Origin: Soehngenia sp.
Lineage (GTDB): Bacteria; Bacillota; Clostridia; Tissierellales; Tissierellaceae
DNA length: 64,000 bases
Direction: 5' to 3'
Assembly: GCA_024637045.1 (NCBI GenBank)
Contig: JAGXFX010000003.1
Coordinates: 34,598-98,597, forward strand
A model generated the notes under the pieces. That model made no database searches, was not told the origin of the DNA, and was given only the letters and a program-made list of their open reading frames with translations. The stretch's first letter is position 1. Each line of letters starts with the position of its first letter. Of this stretch, positions 1 to 7,923 are shown in pieces. Made by a program: the position numbers and the translations under genes.

Positions 1-464
1 TGGCAACAGCAGTTCTAAATGGAATAACATCTTTCTTGCTTGGCTATTCTACTGTATTTTCAACTTTCATGACTTATGAAAGGATTCCACAAATGATTAC
101 TGAGTTCCTTACGAATGTATCAACCAATCCAATGATAGTACTAATGTTTGTTAATCTAATATTATTGGCAGTTGGATTATTTTTAGATACAGTCCCAGCA
201 ATTATTGTTATGGCACCAATGCTAATGCCTACAGTTAGAGCCCTTGAGATTAACCCTGTTCATTTCGGTGTAGTTATGGCTGTAAACCTTGCAATAGGAT
301 TATGCACTCCTCCATATGGATGCAATTTGTTTGTTGGTGCAGCAGTGGCAAAAGTAAAATTGGAGAGTATGTTTAAACATATAATCCCTTTCTTTATCAT
401 TGCACTAGTAGGTCTTGCAATAATCACATATGTTCCGTGGCTGTCATTGGTGTTTCTTAAATAG
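1..464 (+). CDS. dctM: TRAP transporter large permease (DctM-like), 3' part only
   Basis: This is the carboxy-terminal part of a tripartite ATP-independent periplasmic (TRAP) transporter large membrane subunit. The reading frame is open from the window edge (first full codon at base 3) to the TAA at 462-464, so the true start lies upstream. About 150 residues remain, with at least three strongly hydrophobic segments. The tail GLCTPPYGCNLFVGAAVAK is typical of the conserved end of DctM, where the family carries a TPP-containing loop between the last helices. The subunit would import C4-dicarboxylates or related organic acids with sodium ions, together with a small permease and a binding protein presumably encoded to the left. 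A strong terminator follows, so this ends its operon. Confidence 0.88.
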   Translation, partial: ATAVLNGITSFLLGYSTVFSTFMTYERIPQMITEFLTNVSTNPMIVLMFVNLILLAVGLFLDTVPAIIVMAPMLMPTVRALEINPVHFGVVMAVNLAIGLCTPPYGCNLFVGAAVAKVKLESMFKHIIPFFIIALVGLAIITYVPWLSLVFLK

Positions 465-504
465 TTTTTCATCCCCCTAATTGACTTAATTGGGTCTAAT
501 CAGG

Positions 505-541
505 AATGCTCTCCCGTGTATATAATTGGAGAGCATTTTTG
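505..541 (+). terminator. Rho-independent terminator after the TRAP permease gene
   Basis: Perfect 10-bp inverted repeat: AATGCTCTCC at 505-514 and GGAGAGCATT at 528-537, followed by a T run. Confidence 0.88.
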
Positions 542-589
542 TTAATTAGAAGATATAAGCAATTATAATTATGAAAAGGAGATTTGATA

Positions 590-1036
590 ATGGTTGAAAT
601 ATTTGATGTTTCATTCGATAGAATTGGAGCAATTAAAAATTTGTGGGAAAAGAATCGGCAATATCATGAGAACAATTCTATATTTTTCGGTGACTTATAT
701 CGTTATATTTCTTTTGATGATAAGGTTAATGATTTTGAAAAATTCCAGGAAGATAAGATCAAAATATCTGTTGCTACGGTAAATGATGAATACATAGGTT
801 ACTGTATATCAACTATAATTGATGATAATGGCGAAATTGCATCAGTTCATGTAGATAAATCATATAGAAGGATTGGAGTTGGGAAAAAATTAGTGGTTGA
901 ACATCTCGAATGGTTGAAAGGGAAAAAATGTAAAGTTATTGGAGTTACAGTGTCTCATGAAAATGAGATTACTATAAGTTTTTATAAAAAGCTAGGTTTT
1001 TATCCGAACACTTTATATATGCAACAAAAGATTTAA
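590..1036 (+). CDS. GNAT family N-acetyltransferase
   Basis: A 148-residue single-domain acetyltransferase of the GNAT fold, which transfers acetyl from acetyl-CoA to an amine; the substrate cannot be told. The acetyl-CoA-binding motif A is visible as VHVDKSYRRIGVGKKLV (R/Q-x-x-G-x-G/A type), and the late motif ISFYKKLGFYPN matches the usual C-terminal FYxKxGF segment. The frame could open at a TTG at 584, but AGGAG at 577-581 fits the ATG at 590 and leaves almost no spacing for the TTG. It stands alone between two terminators, so it is probably monocistronic. Confidence 0.82.
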   Translation: MVEIFDVSFDRIGAIKNLWEKNRQYHENNSIFFGDLYRYISFDDKVNDFEKFQEDKIKISVATVNDEYIGYCISTIIDDNGEIASVHVDKSYRRIGVGKKLVVEHLEWLKGKKCKVIGVTVSHENEITISFYKKLGFYPNTLYMQQKI

Positions 1037-1145
1037 TGTTGCTTAATTGTTGTAAAAAACAACATCGAATAAAAACATTTCATGCTTCTAGCCGGAAGTG
1101 TAACAGAACAAAATGACTACTCATTAATTCAAGATCCATGAACTG

Positions 1146-1177
1146 ATCCCTGGAAGTTTAAGACTCCAGGGATTTTT
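1146..1177 (+). terminator. Rho-independent terminator
   Basis: ATCCCTGGA at 1146-1154 and TCCAGGGAT at 1165-1173 form a perfect 9-bp stem followed by TTTT. It ends the transcript of the acetyltransferase gene. Confidence 0.85.
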
Positions 1178-1317
1178 GGTGCCAGTGTTTATAGGCGATA
1201 AGGTTTGGTTTTTGTTGTGTATAAATTTGGTTGATGATATAGTGAGTCTTAACGATTGATTAAAAGAAAGAATCATTGAATTAGGTTAGATAAAAAGCAT
1301 GTGAGGAGATTTTAACA

Positions 1318-1920
1318 ATGAAAAAACTAAGGACAATAATTTTAATTTTTTTAATACTTACTGTTGTAACTTTTGGAGTTCTTGTGATGAGTAATGATAC
1401 TCTATTTCAAACTAGAACCAATATCACTTCAGAAACATCACTAATACAGGATAGATTAGTCGAGTTGTCAGAATGGACAACACTAAGGTATGAGTATAGT
1501 AACGTCATTGTAAGCCGTACAGAAAGGACCCTATCATTAGGCGTTACTGATATCAACTACGGAGAAGCAATAAGGTTAATCGAGTATTCTGGATATCTAA
1601 AAGCAGGAACAGATCTATCAAAAATTCAAATGACTTATAATGAGCAGTCTGAAGAAATGTTTATAAGAGTCCCAAAATCAAAAATTCTCGATAATGTTGT
1701 AGAGACTGATACAGCGAAAGTGGAAGATGTCAAAGGCAACATATTTTCAGATTATCCTACACAAATAATTTTCGATGAAATAAATGCAGATAAAAGGCAG
1801 CTGGAAGACGAAAAAATCAGCCAAGGATTTTTGGAAGAAGCAGACAATAGAATACGTCAATTGTTGACTTCCTTTTTAGCGACCAATGGATACAATGATG
1901 TAGTTGTCGAATTCTATTAA
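1318..1920 (+). CDS. Membrane-anchored DUF4230-like protein
   Basis: A 200-residue protein of unknown function. Residues 6-24 are strongly hydrophobic, after a KKLR cationic start, and would act as a signal anchor. The rest is predicted outside the membrane. The pattern of an early LRYEYSNV strand, GYLKAGTDLSKIQM in the middle, FIRVPKSKIL, and a C-terminal helix rich in acidic and Gln residues resembles the DUF4230 family, whose members have about this length. The family role is not known. The start has an upstream GAGGAG. Only 71 bp separate it from the KaiC-like gene with no terminator between, so the two may be co-transcribed, but nothing in the sequence ties their functions together. Confidence 0.62.
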   Translation: MKKLRTIILIFLILTVVTFGVLVMSNDTLFQTRTNITSETSLIQDRLVELSEWTTLRYEYSNVIVSRTERTLSLGVTDINYGEAIRLIEYSGYLKAGTDLSKIQMTYNEQSEEMFIRVPKSKILDNVVETDTAKVEDVKGNIFSDYPTQIIFDEINADKRQLEDEKISQGFLEEADNRIRQLLTSFLATNGYNDVVVEFY

Positions 1921-1991
1921 TTGCTTAAAAGAAGAACCATTATTATTTATAAGGAATAATAATAACAGAGTAATCTTTGGGAGGTATAAAT

Positions 1992-3456
1992 TTGAAAAAA
2001 GACTTATTAAAATCAGGGATTGCAGGCTTTGATGAAATACTAAAAGGTGGATTAATTCCTTCACGATTTTATTTGGTTAGAGGTGGACCAGGTACAGGCA
2101 AAACCACTTTAGGGATTCATTTTTTAGTAGAGGGTTTAAAAAACAATGAGAAGTTGCTTTTTGTCAGTATGACTGAAGATGTAGAAAAGATAAAACAAAA
2201 TGGGAAAATATTTGGTTTTCCTATGGATGATATAACTTTTTTAGATTTAAGTCCTAAATCGGATTTTTTTTACCAATAATAAGGATTACGATCTTTTTTC
2301 TTCTTCTGAGATTGAAGAAGAACCAATAATTGAGAAATTAATTAATACAGTAAAGAATACCAATCCAGATCGAATATTCTTTGATGGTTTTACTCAACTA
2401 AAATATCTTTCTTCAGATGATTTCAAGTTTAGAAAGCAGGTATTATCATTTGTCCAATTCTTAAAAGAATATGATTCCACAATTTTATTGACTTCAGAGG
2501 TAGGCACATCCATAAATGATGATGATTTACAATTCATGGTCGATGGGATAATCCATTTAAATTATGAAAATATGGAAAACACTCTGGAAATAAGCAAATA
2601 CAGAGGTTCTGGTTTTAATAAAGGGAAACATACGATGAAATTTAAAGATAATGGGCTTGAAGTTTATCCAAAATTGAAAGTGTCAGATTATGACATAACT
2701 CCCAGTAAGAATAAAATTACATCTGGTATTATTGAAATAGACAAAATGCTTTCAGGAGGTATAGAGGAAGGAACGACTACGATGATAACTGGTCCAAGTG
2801 GTGTTGGCAAAACCACATTAGGAACTCAATTTATTAAAAATAGTGCTGAAAAAGGTAAAAAGTCAATAATATATACCTTTGAAGAAAGTCGTAAAACCTT
2901 AATTGCTAGGAGTATGGCAATCAATATACATTTGGAAGAAATGGTTGAAAACAATAGACTTTTAGTTAAAAAGATTAGTCCCTTCGAATATACTCCTGAT
3001 GAGTTTTCATGTGTAGTCAGAAATGATGTTGAAAATCAGGGTGCTTCCATAGTTTTAATAGATTCTATTTCAAGCTATTTTTTATCGTTTAACAGCACTC
3101 AGGGAGAAGTGAACATGGTAAGAGGGCTTCATTCTTTATGCGATTATTTAAAATCACAAGGGGTTACTGTATTAATGACAAATGAGATAAAAAATATTAC
3201 TGGGGAGTTTATAATCACTTCTACAGACACTAGCTATTTAGCAGACAATATAATATTTTTACGTTACTTAGAAATGCATGGTAAGTTGGAAAAAGCAATT
3301 GGTGTCTTAAAAAAGAGGATGAGTGGTTTTGAAAATACCATGCGTAGATATAGAATAACATCGGAAGGGATAAATGTAGGAGAGTCTTTAGATAATATGA
3401 GAGGAATTCTAACTGGCAATCCTGAACTTTTAGATGAAAGTTCTGGGAAGAAATAA
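1992..3456 (+). pseudogene. KaiC-like double-domain ATPase, frameshifted
   Basis: Two RecA-like KaiC domains lie in tandem. Translation starts at TTG 1992 (GGGAGG at 1979-1984) and runs as far as 2279, where a T8 run (2264-2271) throws it out of frame. Removing one T restores an uninterrupted protein of about 488 residues, near the usual KaiC length. Domain 1 has Walker A GPGTGKTT (residues 32-39) and a catalytic segment SMTED in place of the usual FEE. Domain 2 has Walker A GPSGVGKTT, an intact TFEES, and a C-terminal tail close to that of KaiC. Aligned by eye to the cyanobacterial S431/T432 site, the segment TDTSYLADN keeps the serine and has Tyr in place of the threonine. KaiC proteins are autophosphorylating ATPases that act as clocks or energy-responsive regulators. 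The frameshift could be a real mutation, a slippery site, or a sequencing error. The stop overlaps the next start by one base (TAATG). Confidence 0.8.
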
Positions 3457-5216
3457 TGGATACCAATAATCTAGGTTATCAACTGAATCTAATTGAGAAA
3501 AGCAAGGTTAAACTCTTGGTTATGCATGAAGAAAATCGTAAGATTTTAAGAGATTATTTAGCTGAAAAATATGAAGTTATAACTAACCAAGATGAATTTG
3601 AAAAAGCCGATATGATAATAGCAGATGAACCCGGGTTTGCAAAGTATAAAGACCGAATAATGAGTATAAAACAATCAAATGCTTGTAATTACTTGCCAAT
3701 TATTTTAATTACCCGAGTCTCCTCCGATAAAATACCCGAAAAATATATAGATACAATAGATGAAATCATTCAGACTCCAATTCAACAGAGAATTCTAAAT
3801 TCACGGATTCAGAATCTGTTGAATGTAAGAAAATTATTTATATCAACTCAAGTATATCAGGATTTAACTGATAAAAACCCTACCGGTATTTGCATACTAT
3901 TCGAAAATGAAAAGATAAAGTATGTAAACCAAGCATTTTTGAATATACTCGATGAGAAAAAAGAAGATGTTTTAGAACATGAAATAACTGATATTATAAG
4001 AAACAGTCAATTTATAAATCATCTATCAAAACATGAAATCATGGATGCAGAAAAACTAACTATCAAGTTAGATATCAATAAGCATGAAAAGTGGGTGGAT
4101 ATTCGTTTTTCAAATATAGTATATCAAAACATTAGTTTAAGATTACTAATAATCATTGATGTAACAAAAGAGAAAGAGTCAGAGAAAGAAATCAAATATT
4201 TAAGGTTTCATGATCAAATGACAGGATTATATAATCGAGACTTTTTTATGGAGGAAATTAAGAGATTAGATACCGAACGACAGCTTCCCTTAACTATTAT
4301 TATGGGAGATATTAATGGTTTGAAATTAGTAAATGATGTTTTTGGTCATGAACAAGGGGATGAGCTGATTAAAAATACCGCGGAAATAATGAAAAACAGC
4401 CTGAGGGATGAAGATATATTAGCCCGAATTGGTGGAGATGAGTTTGCAATTCTACTCCCGAAAACAAACGAAGAAAGTGGTAAAGTAGTATCTCGAAGGA
4501 TTAATCAGAGTTGTTCTGAGTTTGCTGGTGAGGGTATAATAAGCATTTCTCTTGGTGTTTTTACTAAAAACAATATTAAACAAAATATTAATGAGATATT
4601 TAAAGCTGCAGATGACAAAATGTATCAAAACAAAACTTCTGAAAGTAAGAAAGCTAAACAACAAATTATATCCAGTATTTATAAGAAACTAAGAAAAGAA
4701 AATGATGAAAGTAAAGATCATATTGAAAATGTGAAAAAACTTGCACTACTATTTGCAGATAGACTCAAATTGAGTAATGATCAGAAAGAAAATTTAAAAC
4801 TACTTGCAGAATCTCATGATATAGGTAATATAATTGTGAAGCATGAGAGTTTGAATGATATAAGTGAATTGACAAATCAGGAAATAGATAAATTAAGAAG
4901 TCATACAGAATACGGATATCGTATTTCTCATTCTATTCCTGAATTGTCAAGTATTGCAGATGAAATTCTTTCTCATCATGAAATGTGGGATGGTGAAGGC
5001 TATCCTCAGGGACTCAAAGGTAATAGTATACCATTATTGGCAAGGATATTTACTATTGTTGAAAATTATGATTTACTAGTGAATGCTAAAGGGTTTAAAA
5101 ACAAAACAAGTAAAGAAGCAGCATTAGAAGAAATAGAAAAACGTGTTGGAAGTCAGTTTGATCCTGAACTGGTGGAAGAATTTGTTGAGATGATGAAAAA
5201 AATTAAACTACTTTAG
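3456..5216 (+). CDS. Receiver-like/PAS/GGDEF/HD-GYP c-di-GMP turnover protein
   Basis: A 586-residue soluble protein. Residues about 15-125 resemble a response-regulator receiver: IIADEP supplies a possible phospho-acceptor Asp, but the conserved Lys is replaced (IIQTPI), so it may be a pseudo-receiver. A PAS domain follows (about 130-235). The diguanylate cyclase domain has an intact GGDEF (about residue 325) and an RDED allosteric I-site. The HD-GYP phosphodiesterase domain has the HD pair (SHDIG) and HHEMWDGEGYP, but the usual Lys after HDIG is Asn and the usual DAYDA is ENYDL, so hydrolysis may be weak. The start codon overlaps the KaiC-like stop by one base, indicating translational coupling. 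The protein probably converts a KaiC or PAS signal into a change in c-di-GMP; the direction is not clear. Confidence 0.87.
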   Translation: MDTNNLGYQLNLIEKSKVKLLVMHEENRKILRDYLAEKYEVITNQDEFEKADMIIADEPGFAKYKDRIMSIKQSNACNYLPIILITRVSSDKIPEKYIDTIDEIIQTPIQQRILNSRIQNLLNVRKLFISTQVYQDLTDKNPTGICILFENEKIKYVNQAFLNILDEKKEDVLEHEITDIIRNSQFINHLSKHEIMDAEKLTIKLDINKHEKWVDIRFSNIVYQNISLRLLIIIDVTKEKESEKEIKYLRFHDQMTGLYNRDFFMEEIKRLDTERQLPLTIIMGDINGLKLVNDVFGHEQGDELIKNTAEIMKNSLRDEDILARIGGDEFAILLPKTNEESGKVVSRRINQSCSEFAGEGIISISLGVFTKNNIKQNINEIFKAADDKMYQNKTSESKKAKQQIISSIYKKLRKENDESKDHIENVKKLALLFADRLKLSNDQKENLKLLAESHDIGNIIVKHESLNDISELTNQEIDKLRSHTEYGYRISHSIPELSSIADEILSHHEMWDGEGYPQGLKGNSIPLLARIFTIVENYDLLVNAKGFKNKTSKEAALEEIEKRVGSQFDPELVEEFVEMMKKIKLL

Positions 5217-5241
5217 TAGTAGTTCATCTTAGGAGGTTAAT

Positions 5242-5295
5242 TTGGATAATAATTATAAAGAAATTCAAATGTTAAAATTGAATGAATTTGCTAGA
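5242..5295 (+). pseudogene. 5' fragment of PAS/GGDEF/HD-GYP gene cut by the IS21 element
   Basis: Eighteen codons starting at TTG 5242, with AGGAGG at 5231-5236. They run in frame up to the left end of the insertion sequence. Joining base 5295 to base 7870 (one copy of the TGCTAGA duplication) continues the same frame into the long gene that follows, giving a 901-residue protein. This fragment is therefore its original start, 25 bp behind the upstream c-di-GMP gene in the same operon. Confidence 0.85.
5289..5295 (+). repeat. Target-site duplication, left copy
   Basis: TGCTAGA directly precedes the element's left end; the same seven bases follow its right end at 7863-7869. Confidence 0.88.
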
Positions 5296-5452
5296 TGTGA
5301 ATGTCAATGAAAAAGTTTACCACCTGACATTGAATTTCTTTACCGCCATGACGGTGAATTAGTTTACCAATAACAGGGCTTTTGACATTCAATTAGTTTA
5401 CCACTTGTGACACTCAAAAAGTTTACCAGTTGACACTGAATTTGTTTACCAC
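5296..5452 (+). repeat. Multiple transposase-binding repeats at the IS21 left end
   Basis: Six spaced copies of a unit of the form TGACAYTSAATNNGTTTACC lie between 5297 and 5452, with two further relatives near the right end (7800-7850). Multiple internal end repeats are the usual IstA-binding sites of the IS21 family. Confidence 0.75.
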
Positions 5453-5516
5453 TTTGTTTCTAAGAAAGGGAATACTAATAGGTAGCAGCATCCCCTAAAT
5501 GGAAATATCTTTAATC

Positions 5517-6269
5517 TTAGTCAGAAGTCTTTGCTGCATGTTCTGCTCTGTAAGGGTTATCTGAGTTCATGTTGAGTACATGGGACCGAAAGGTTAATCG
5601 GTCGATTAATGCAGTTACCATGGTATGATTCTCAAACATTGAAGTCCAGTCTGAAAAGCTTAGATTGGTCGATACAATTACGCTTCTTCTTTCGGCACGA
5701 TCAGCTACCACTTTGAATAATAATTCTGATTGGTGCCTGTTGAATGTAAGATAACTCAGTTCATCTATGATTAATAAGTCTGCCTTTGCTATTTGTTTCT
5801 CCAGACGGATAAGCTTGTGATTGTCCTGAGACTCTATCAGTTGATTGGATAGATTGGCGGCAGTGAAGAATTTGACATTCATACCTTGCATACAAGCTTT
5901 GATTCCCAGAGCTATGGACAGATGAGTCTTTCCTGTTCCTGGATTGCCAATCATAACAATATTTTTTCTGTTGGCAACGAAGTCACATGATGCAAGTTCA
6001 TGTATATATGCTTTGTCCATATGTTCGAACTTTGAAATATCCAGTTCTTCAATAGTCTTGAGGTAAGGAAATCCGGCAGCTTTGATTTTTCTTCTGCGTG
6101 TGCTGTCATGCCTTGAGTCCAGTTCAATTTTCATTAGTGCAATAAGGAAATCATCGTAGCTTTGATCAGCATCCAGCTGTCTGATGACATCCATGTATTG
6201 ATTAAACATAGGTGTTCTAAGCTGCTTTGAGTAAAGCTCAATGGTTTGAGATTTCAGGTTATCTGTCAT
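5517..6269 (-). CDS. istB: IS21 family helper ATPase IstB
   Basis: A 250-residue AAA+ ATPase, the normal length for IstB, related to DnaC-type loaders. Walker A is GNPGTGKTH (about residues 108-116) and Walker B is LLIIDELSYL. IstB forms a DNA-bending oligomer that selects the target and stimulates IstA. The frame extends five codons upstream, but the ATG at 6269 overlaps the istA stop as ATGA, the expected coupling, and gives the family's usual start. Confidence 0.94.
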   Translation of the reverse strand: MTDNLKSQTIELYSKQLRTPMFNQYMDVIRQLDADQSYDDFLIALMKIELDSRHDSTRRRKIKAAGFPYLKTIEELDISKFEHMDKAYIHELASCDFVANRKNIVMIGNPGTGKTHLSIALGIKACMQGMNVKFFTAANLSNQLIESQDNHKLIRLEKQIAKADLLIIDELSYLTFNRHQSELLFKVVADRAERRSVIVSTNLSFSDWTSMFENHTMVTALIDRLTFRSHVLNMNSDNPYRAEHAAKTSD

Positions 6270-7741
6270 TTTGACACCCCGCATTTCTCATCGTATTTAC
6301 GTAGATCAATTGCAGTTACTGGAATGTCATTTTTAATGTAGAGCACATTTGATTCTGGTACTTCATGAAGAAAGCTTCGAATCATATCCACTGTGGGGAT
6401 TACGTTTCTAGGGAGCTGGTCCCTGATGGAAAGGATTCTTTCCTCTCCAGAATCTACGCAAAGCCGTAGTAGTTTAACCATCTCGGTATTCCCACCAGGA
6501 AGAAGATGTCCCCAGTCGAGTAGTTCCTTTGTCACATTGGCTCTGACTGGCTTAGCCTGAAATACAGAGCGGGGTTTTCTTTCAAGCAGGTCTATGTAGT
6601 GCTCAAGACGATAGGAGGTCTTCCCTGATCCGTACAAGCGGTCAAATGAGGCAATAATTGCTCCGTCTTGGTGTATACAAACTTCATTGGCGTAACCTTT
6701 GACTGTTACAGTCTTTCTCAAGTATTTAACAGGAACTGAGTAATTGTTTTTTTCAAAGCGAACAGTTGAGTAGTCTCCGACTATAGGTGTTGTGGTGCGA
6801 CTTGTATCAAAACGATATGAAGGGATCTGTCTTAGGAAGTACAGTTCTTGCTCATAAGCCTCTTTAACAGTTGATGACCGGGATTCCACCTTATGGGTGT
6901 TGCGATAATTCAAACAATCTTTAAGGAGCTTTTGGTTGAGTTCACTAAGGCTAGATACTCTAGGTATTGGAACCATAAAGTTTCTTCTTGCATAACCAAC
7001 AAGATTTTCAACCAAGCCTTTTTCATTGCCACTGGCAATATTGCAAAAGTCTGTTTTAAAAGCATAGTGAGCTGCAAAAGACATATAGCCTTCAGTTGCT
7101 TTTGCGTGGAGTCCAAACCCTTCGCGAACAGCTACCTTGGCATTATCAAATATTACACGTTTAGGAACTCCTCTGAAGTAGTCAAACATTGTCTGCTGTG
7201 CTTCAAGGAAGCTTTCACGGTTTTGAGAATAATATGCCTGAACAAATATGTCACAGGAGTTGCAAAGTCTTCCACAAAAGAAGTTGATCTTGGTCTTTTG
7301 GTCTTTGATGTACACTGTAGACTCACCCCAGTCAATCTGGATGGCATCGCCAGGGTCATATTCCAGAGGAACATCGGCTTGTTTTGGGACCATGTGCTCT
7401 GACTTGAGTTGCCTCACAGCCTCGCGAACGGCAGAATATGATCCGGTGAAATCCTCTTCTTTGACAAGTCTGTCATATATGCGTTTAGCTGAATGGTTTT
7501 GCTTGGGTATTTTTTCTTTCTCATCGTGTAGAAAGCAATCAAGGATAAATGCCTTAACATCATCTGTGATGATATCAGACTTTCTTGTGTATGATTTTCT
7601 GACATCAGGATGAGTATTACCTTCGCAGTACTTCTTAACGGTCTGGCGTGATACGCCAAGCCTTGTTGCAATTGATCGAATGGATTCGCCTTCAGAATAG
7701 AGGAGCCGAATCTTTGAGTATAGATCCACTTCAATAATCAC
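6266..7741 (-). CDS. istA: IS21 family transposase IstA
   Basis: About 491 residues. An N-terminal helix-turn-helix (SIATRLGVSRQTVKKYC) is followed by an integrase-type DDE core: Asp in IQIDWGES (about residue 140 of the longest frame), Asp in VIFDNAKV (about 202) and Glu in the EKGLVENL segment (about 243-248). It cuts and joins the ends of the element. An ATG at 7750 touches the AAGGAG ribosome site, so the GTG at 7741, nine bases from it, is the better start. It overlaps istB by four bases. Confidence 0.94.
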   Translation of the reverse strand: MIIEVDLYSKIRLLYSEGESIRSIATRLGVSRQTVKKYCEGNTHPDVRKSYTRKSDIITDDVKAFILDCFLHDEKEKIPKQNHSAKRIYDRLVKEEDFTGSYSAVREAVRQLKSEHMVPKQADVPLEYDPGDAIQIDWGESTVYIKDQKTKINFFCGRLCNSCDIFVQAYYSQNRESFLEAQQTMFDYFRGVPKRVIFDNAKVAVREGFGLHAKATEGYMSFAAHYAFKTDFCNIASGNEKGLVENLVGYARRNFMVPIPRVSSLSELNQKLLKDCLNYRNTHKVESRSSTVKEAYEQELYFLRQIPSYRFDTSRTTTPIVGDYSTVRFEKNNYSVPVKYLRKTVTVKGYANEVCIHQDGAIIASFDRLYGSGKTSYRLEHYIDLLERKPRSVFQAKPVRANVTKELLDWGHLLPGGNTEMVKLLRLCVDSGEERILSIRDQLPRNVIPTVDMIRSFLHEVPESNVLYIKNDIPVTAIDLRKYDEKCGVSK

Positions 7742-7862
7742 ACCTTTCATCTCCTTGTAAGAAAATTTGTTAATTTAATCTTACAGGAATATATTTCAAG
7801 GTGGTAAACTTTTTCACTGTCAATTGGCACTGAAGTGGTCAACTTTTATTATGTCATTTACA

Positions 7863-7869
7863 TGCTAGA
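7863..7869 (+). repeat. Target-site duplication, right copy
   Basis: TGCTAGA directly after the IS21 right end, identical to 5289-5295. Confidence 0.88.
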
Positions 7870-7923
7870 GGATATATTGAAAACAAGGATAACAAGGTAG
7901 ATTATCAAAAAATCTCTGAACAA

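Larger units (their letters stand above)
5296..7862. mobile_element. IS21-family insertion sequence, complete
   Basis: A 2567-bp element holding istA and istB, both read leftwards. The left end begins TGTGAATG and the right end finishes CATTTACA. Aligned as inverted repeats, the first 40 bases of each end agree at most positions. A 7-bp direct duplication flanks it. IS21 elements move with the DDE transposase IstA and the ATPase helper IstB, and usually duplicate 4-8 bp. Both genes are open and the ends look intact, so the copy may still be active and recent. It sits in codon 18 of a c-di-GMP signalling gene. Confidence 0.93.

Noticed and set aside
1048..1064. TGTTGT/ACAACA hairpin after the first acetyltransferase gene
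   Set aside because: Short A/T-rich stem without a T run; the real terminator is at 1146-1177.
5296..5452. Short spaced repeats considered as a CRISPR array
   Set aside because: Units are only about 20 bp with tiny or no spacers, vary in sequence, and sit at the end of an IS21 element with transposase genes; no cas genes.
6893..7402. Frame of 169 codons on the plus strand within istA
   Set aside because: A shadow of istA; it lacks any known domain.
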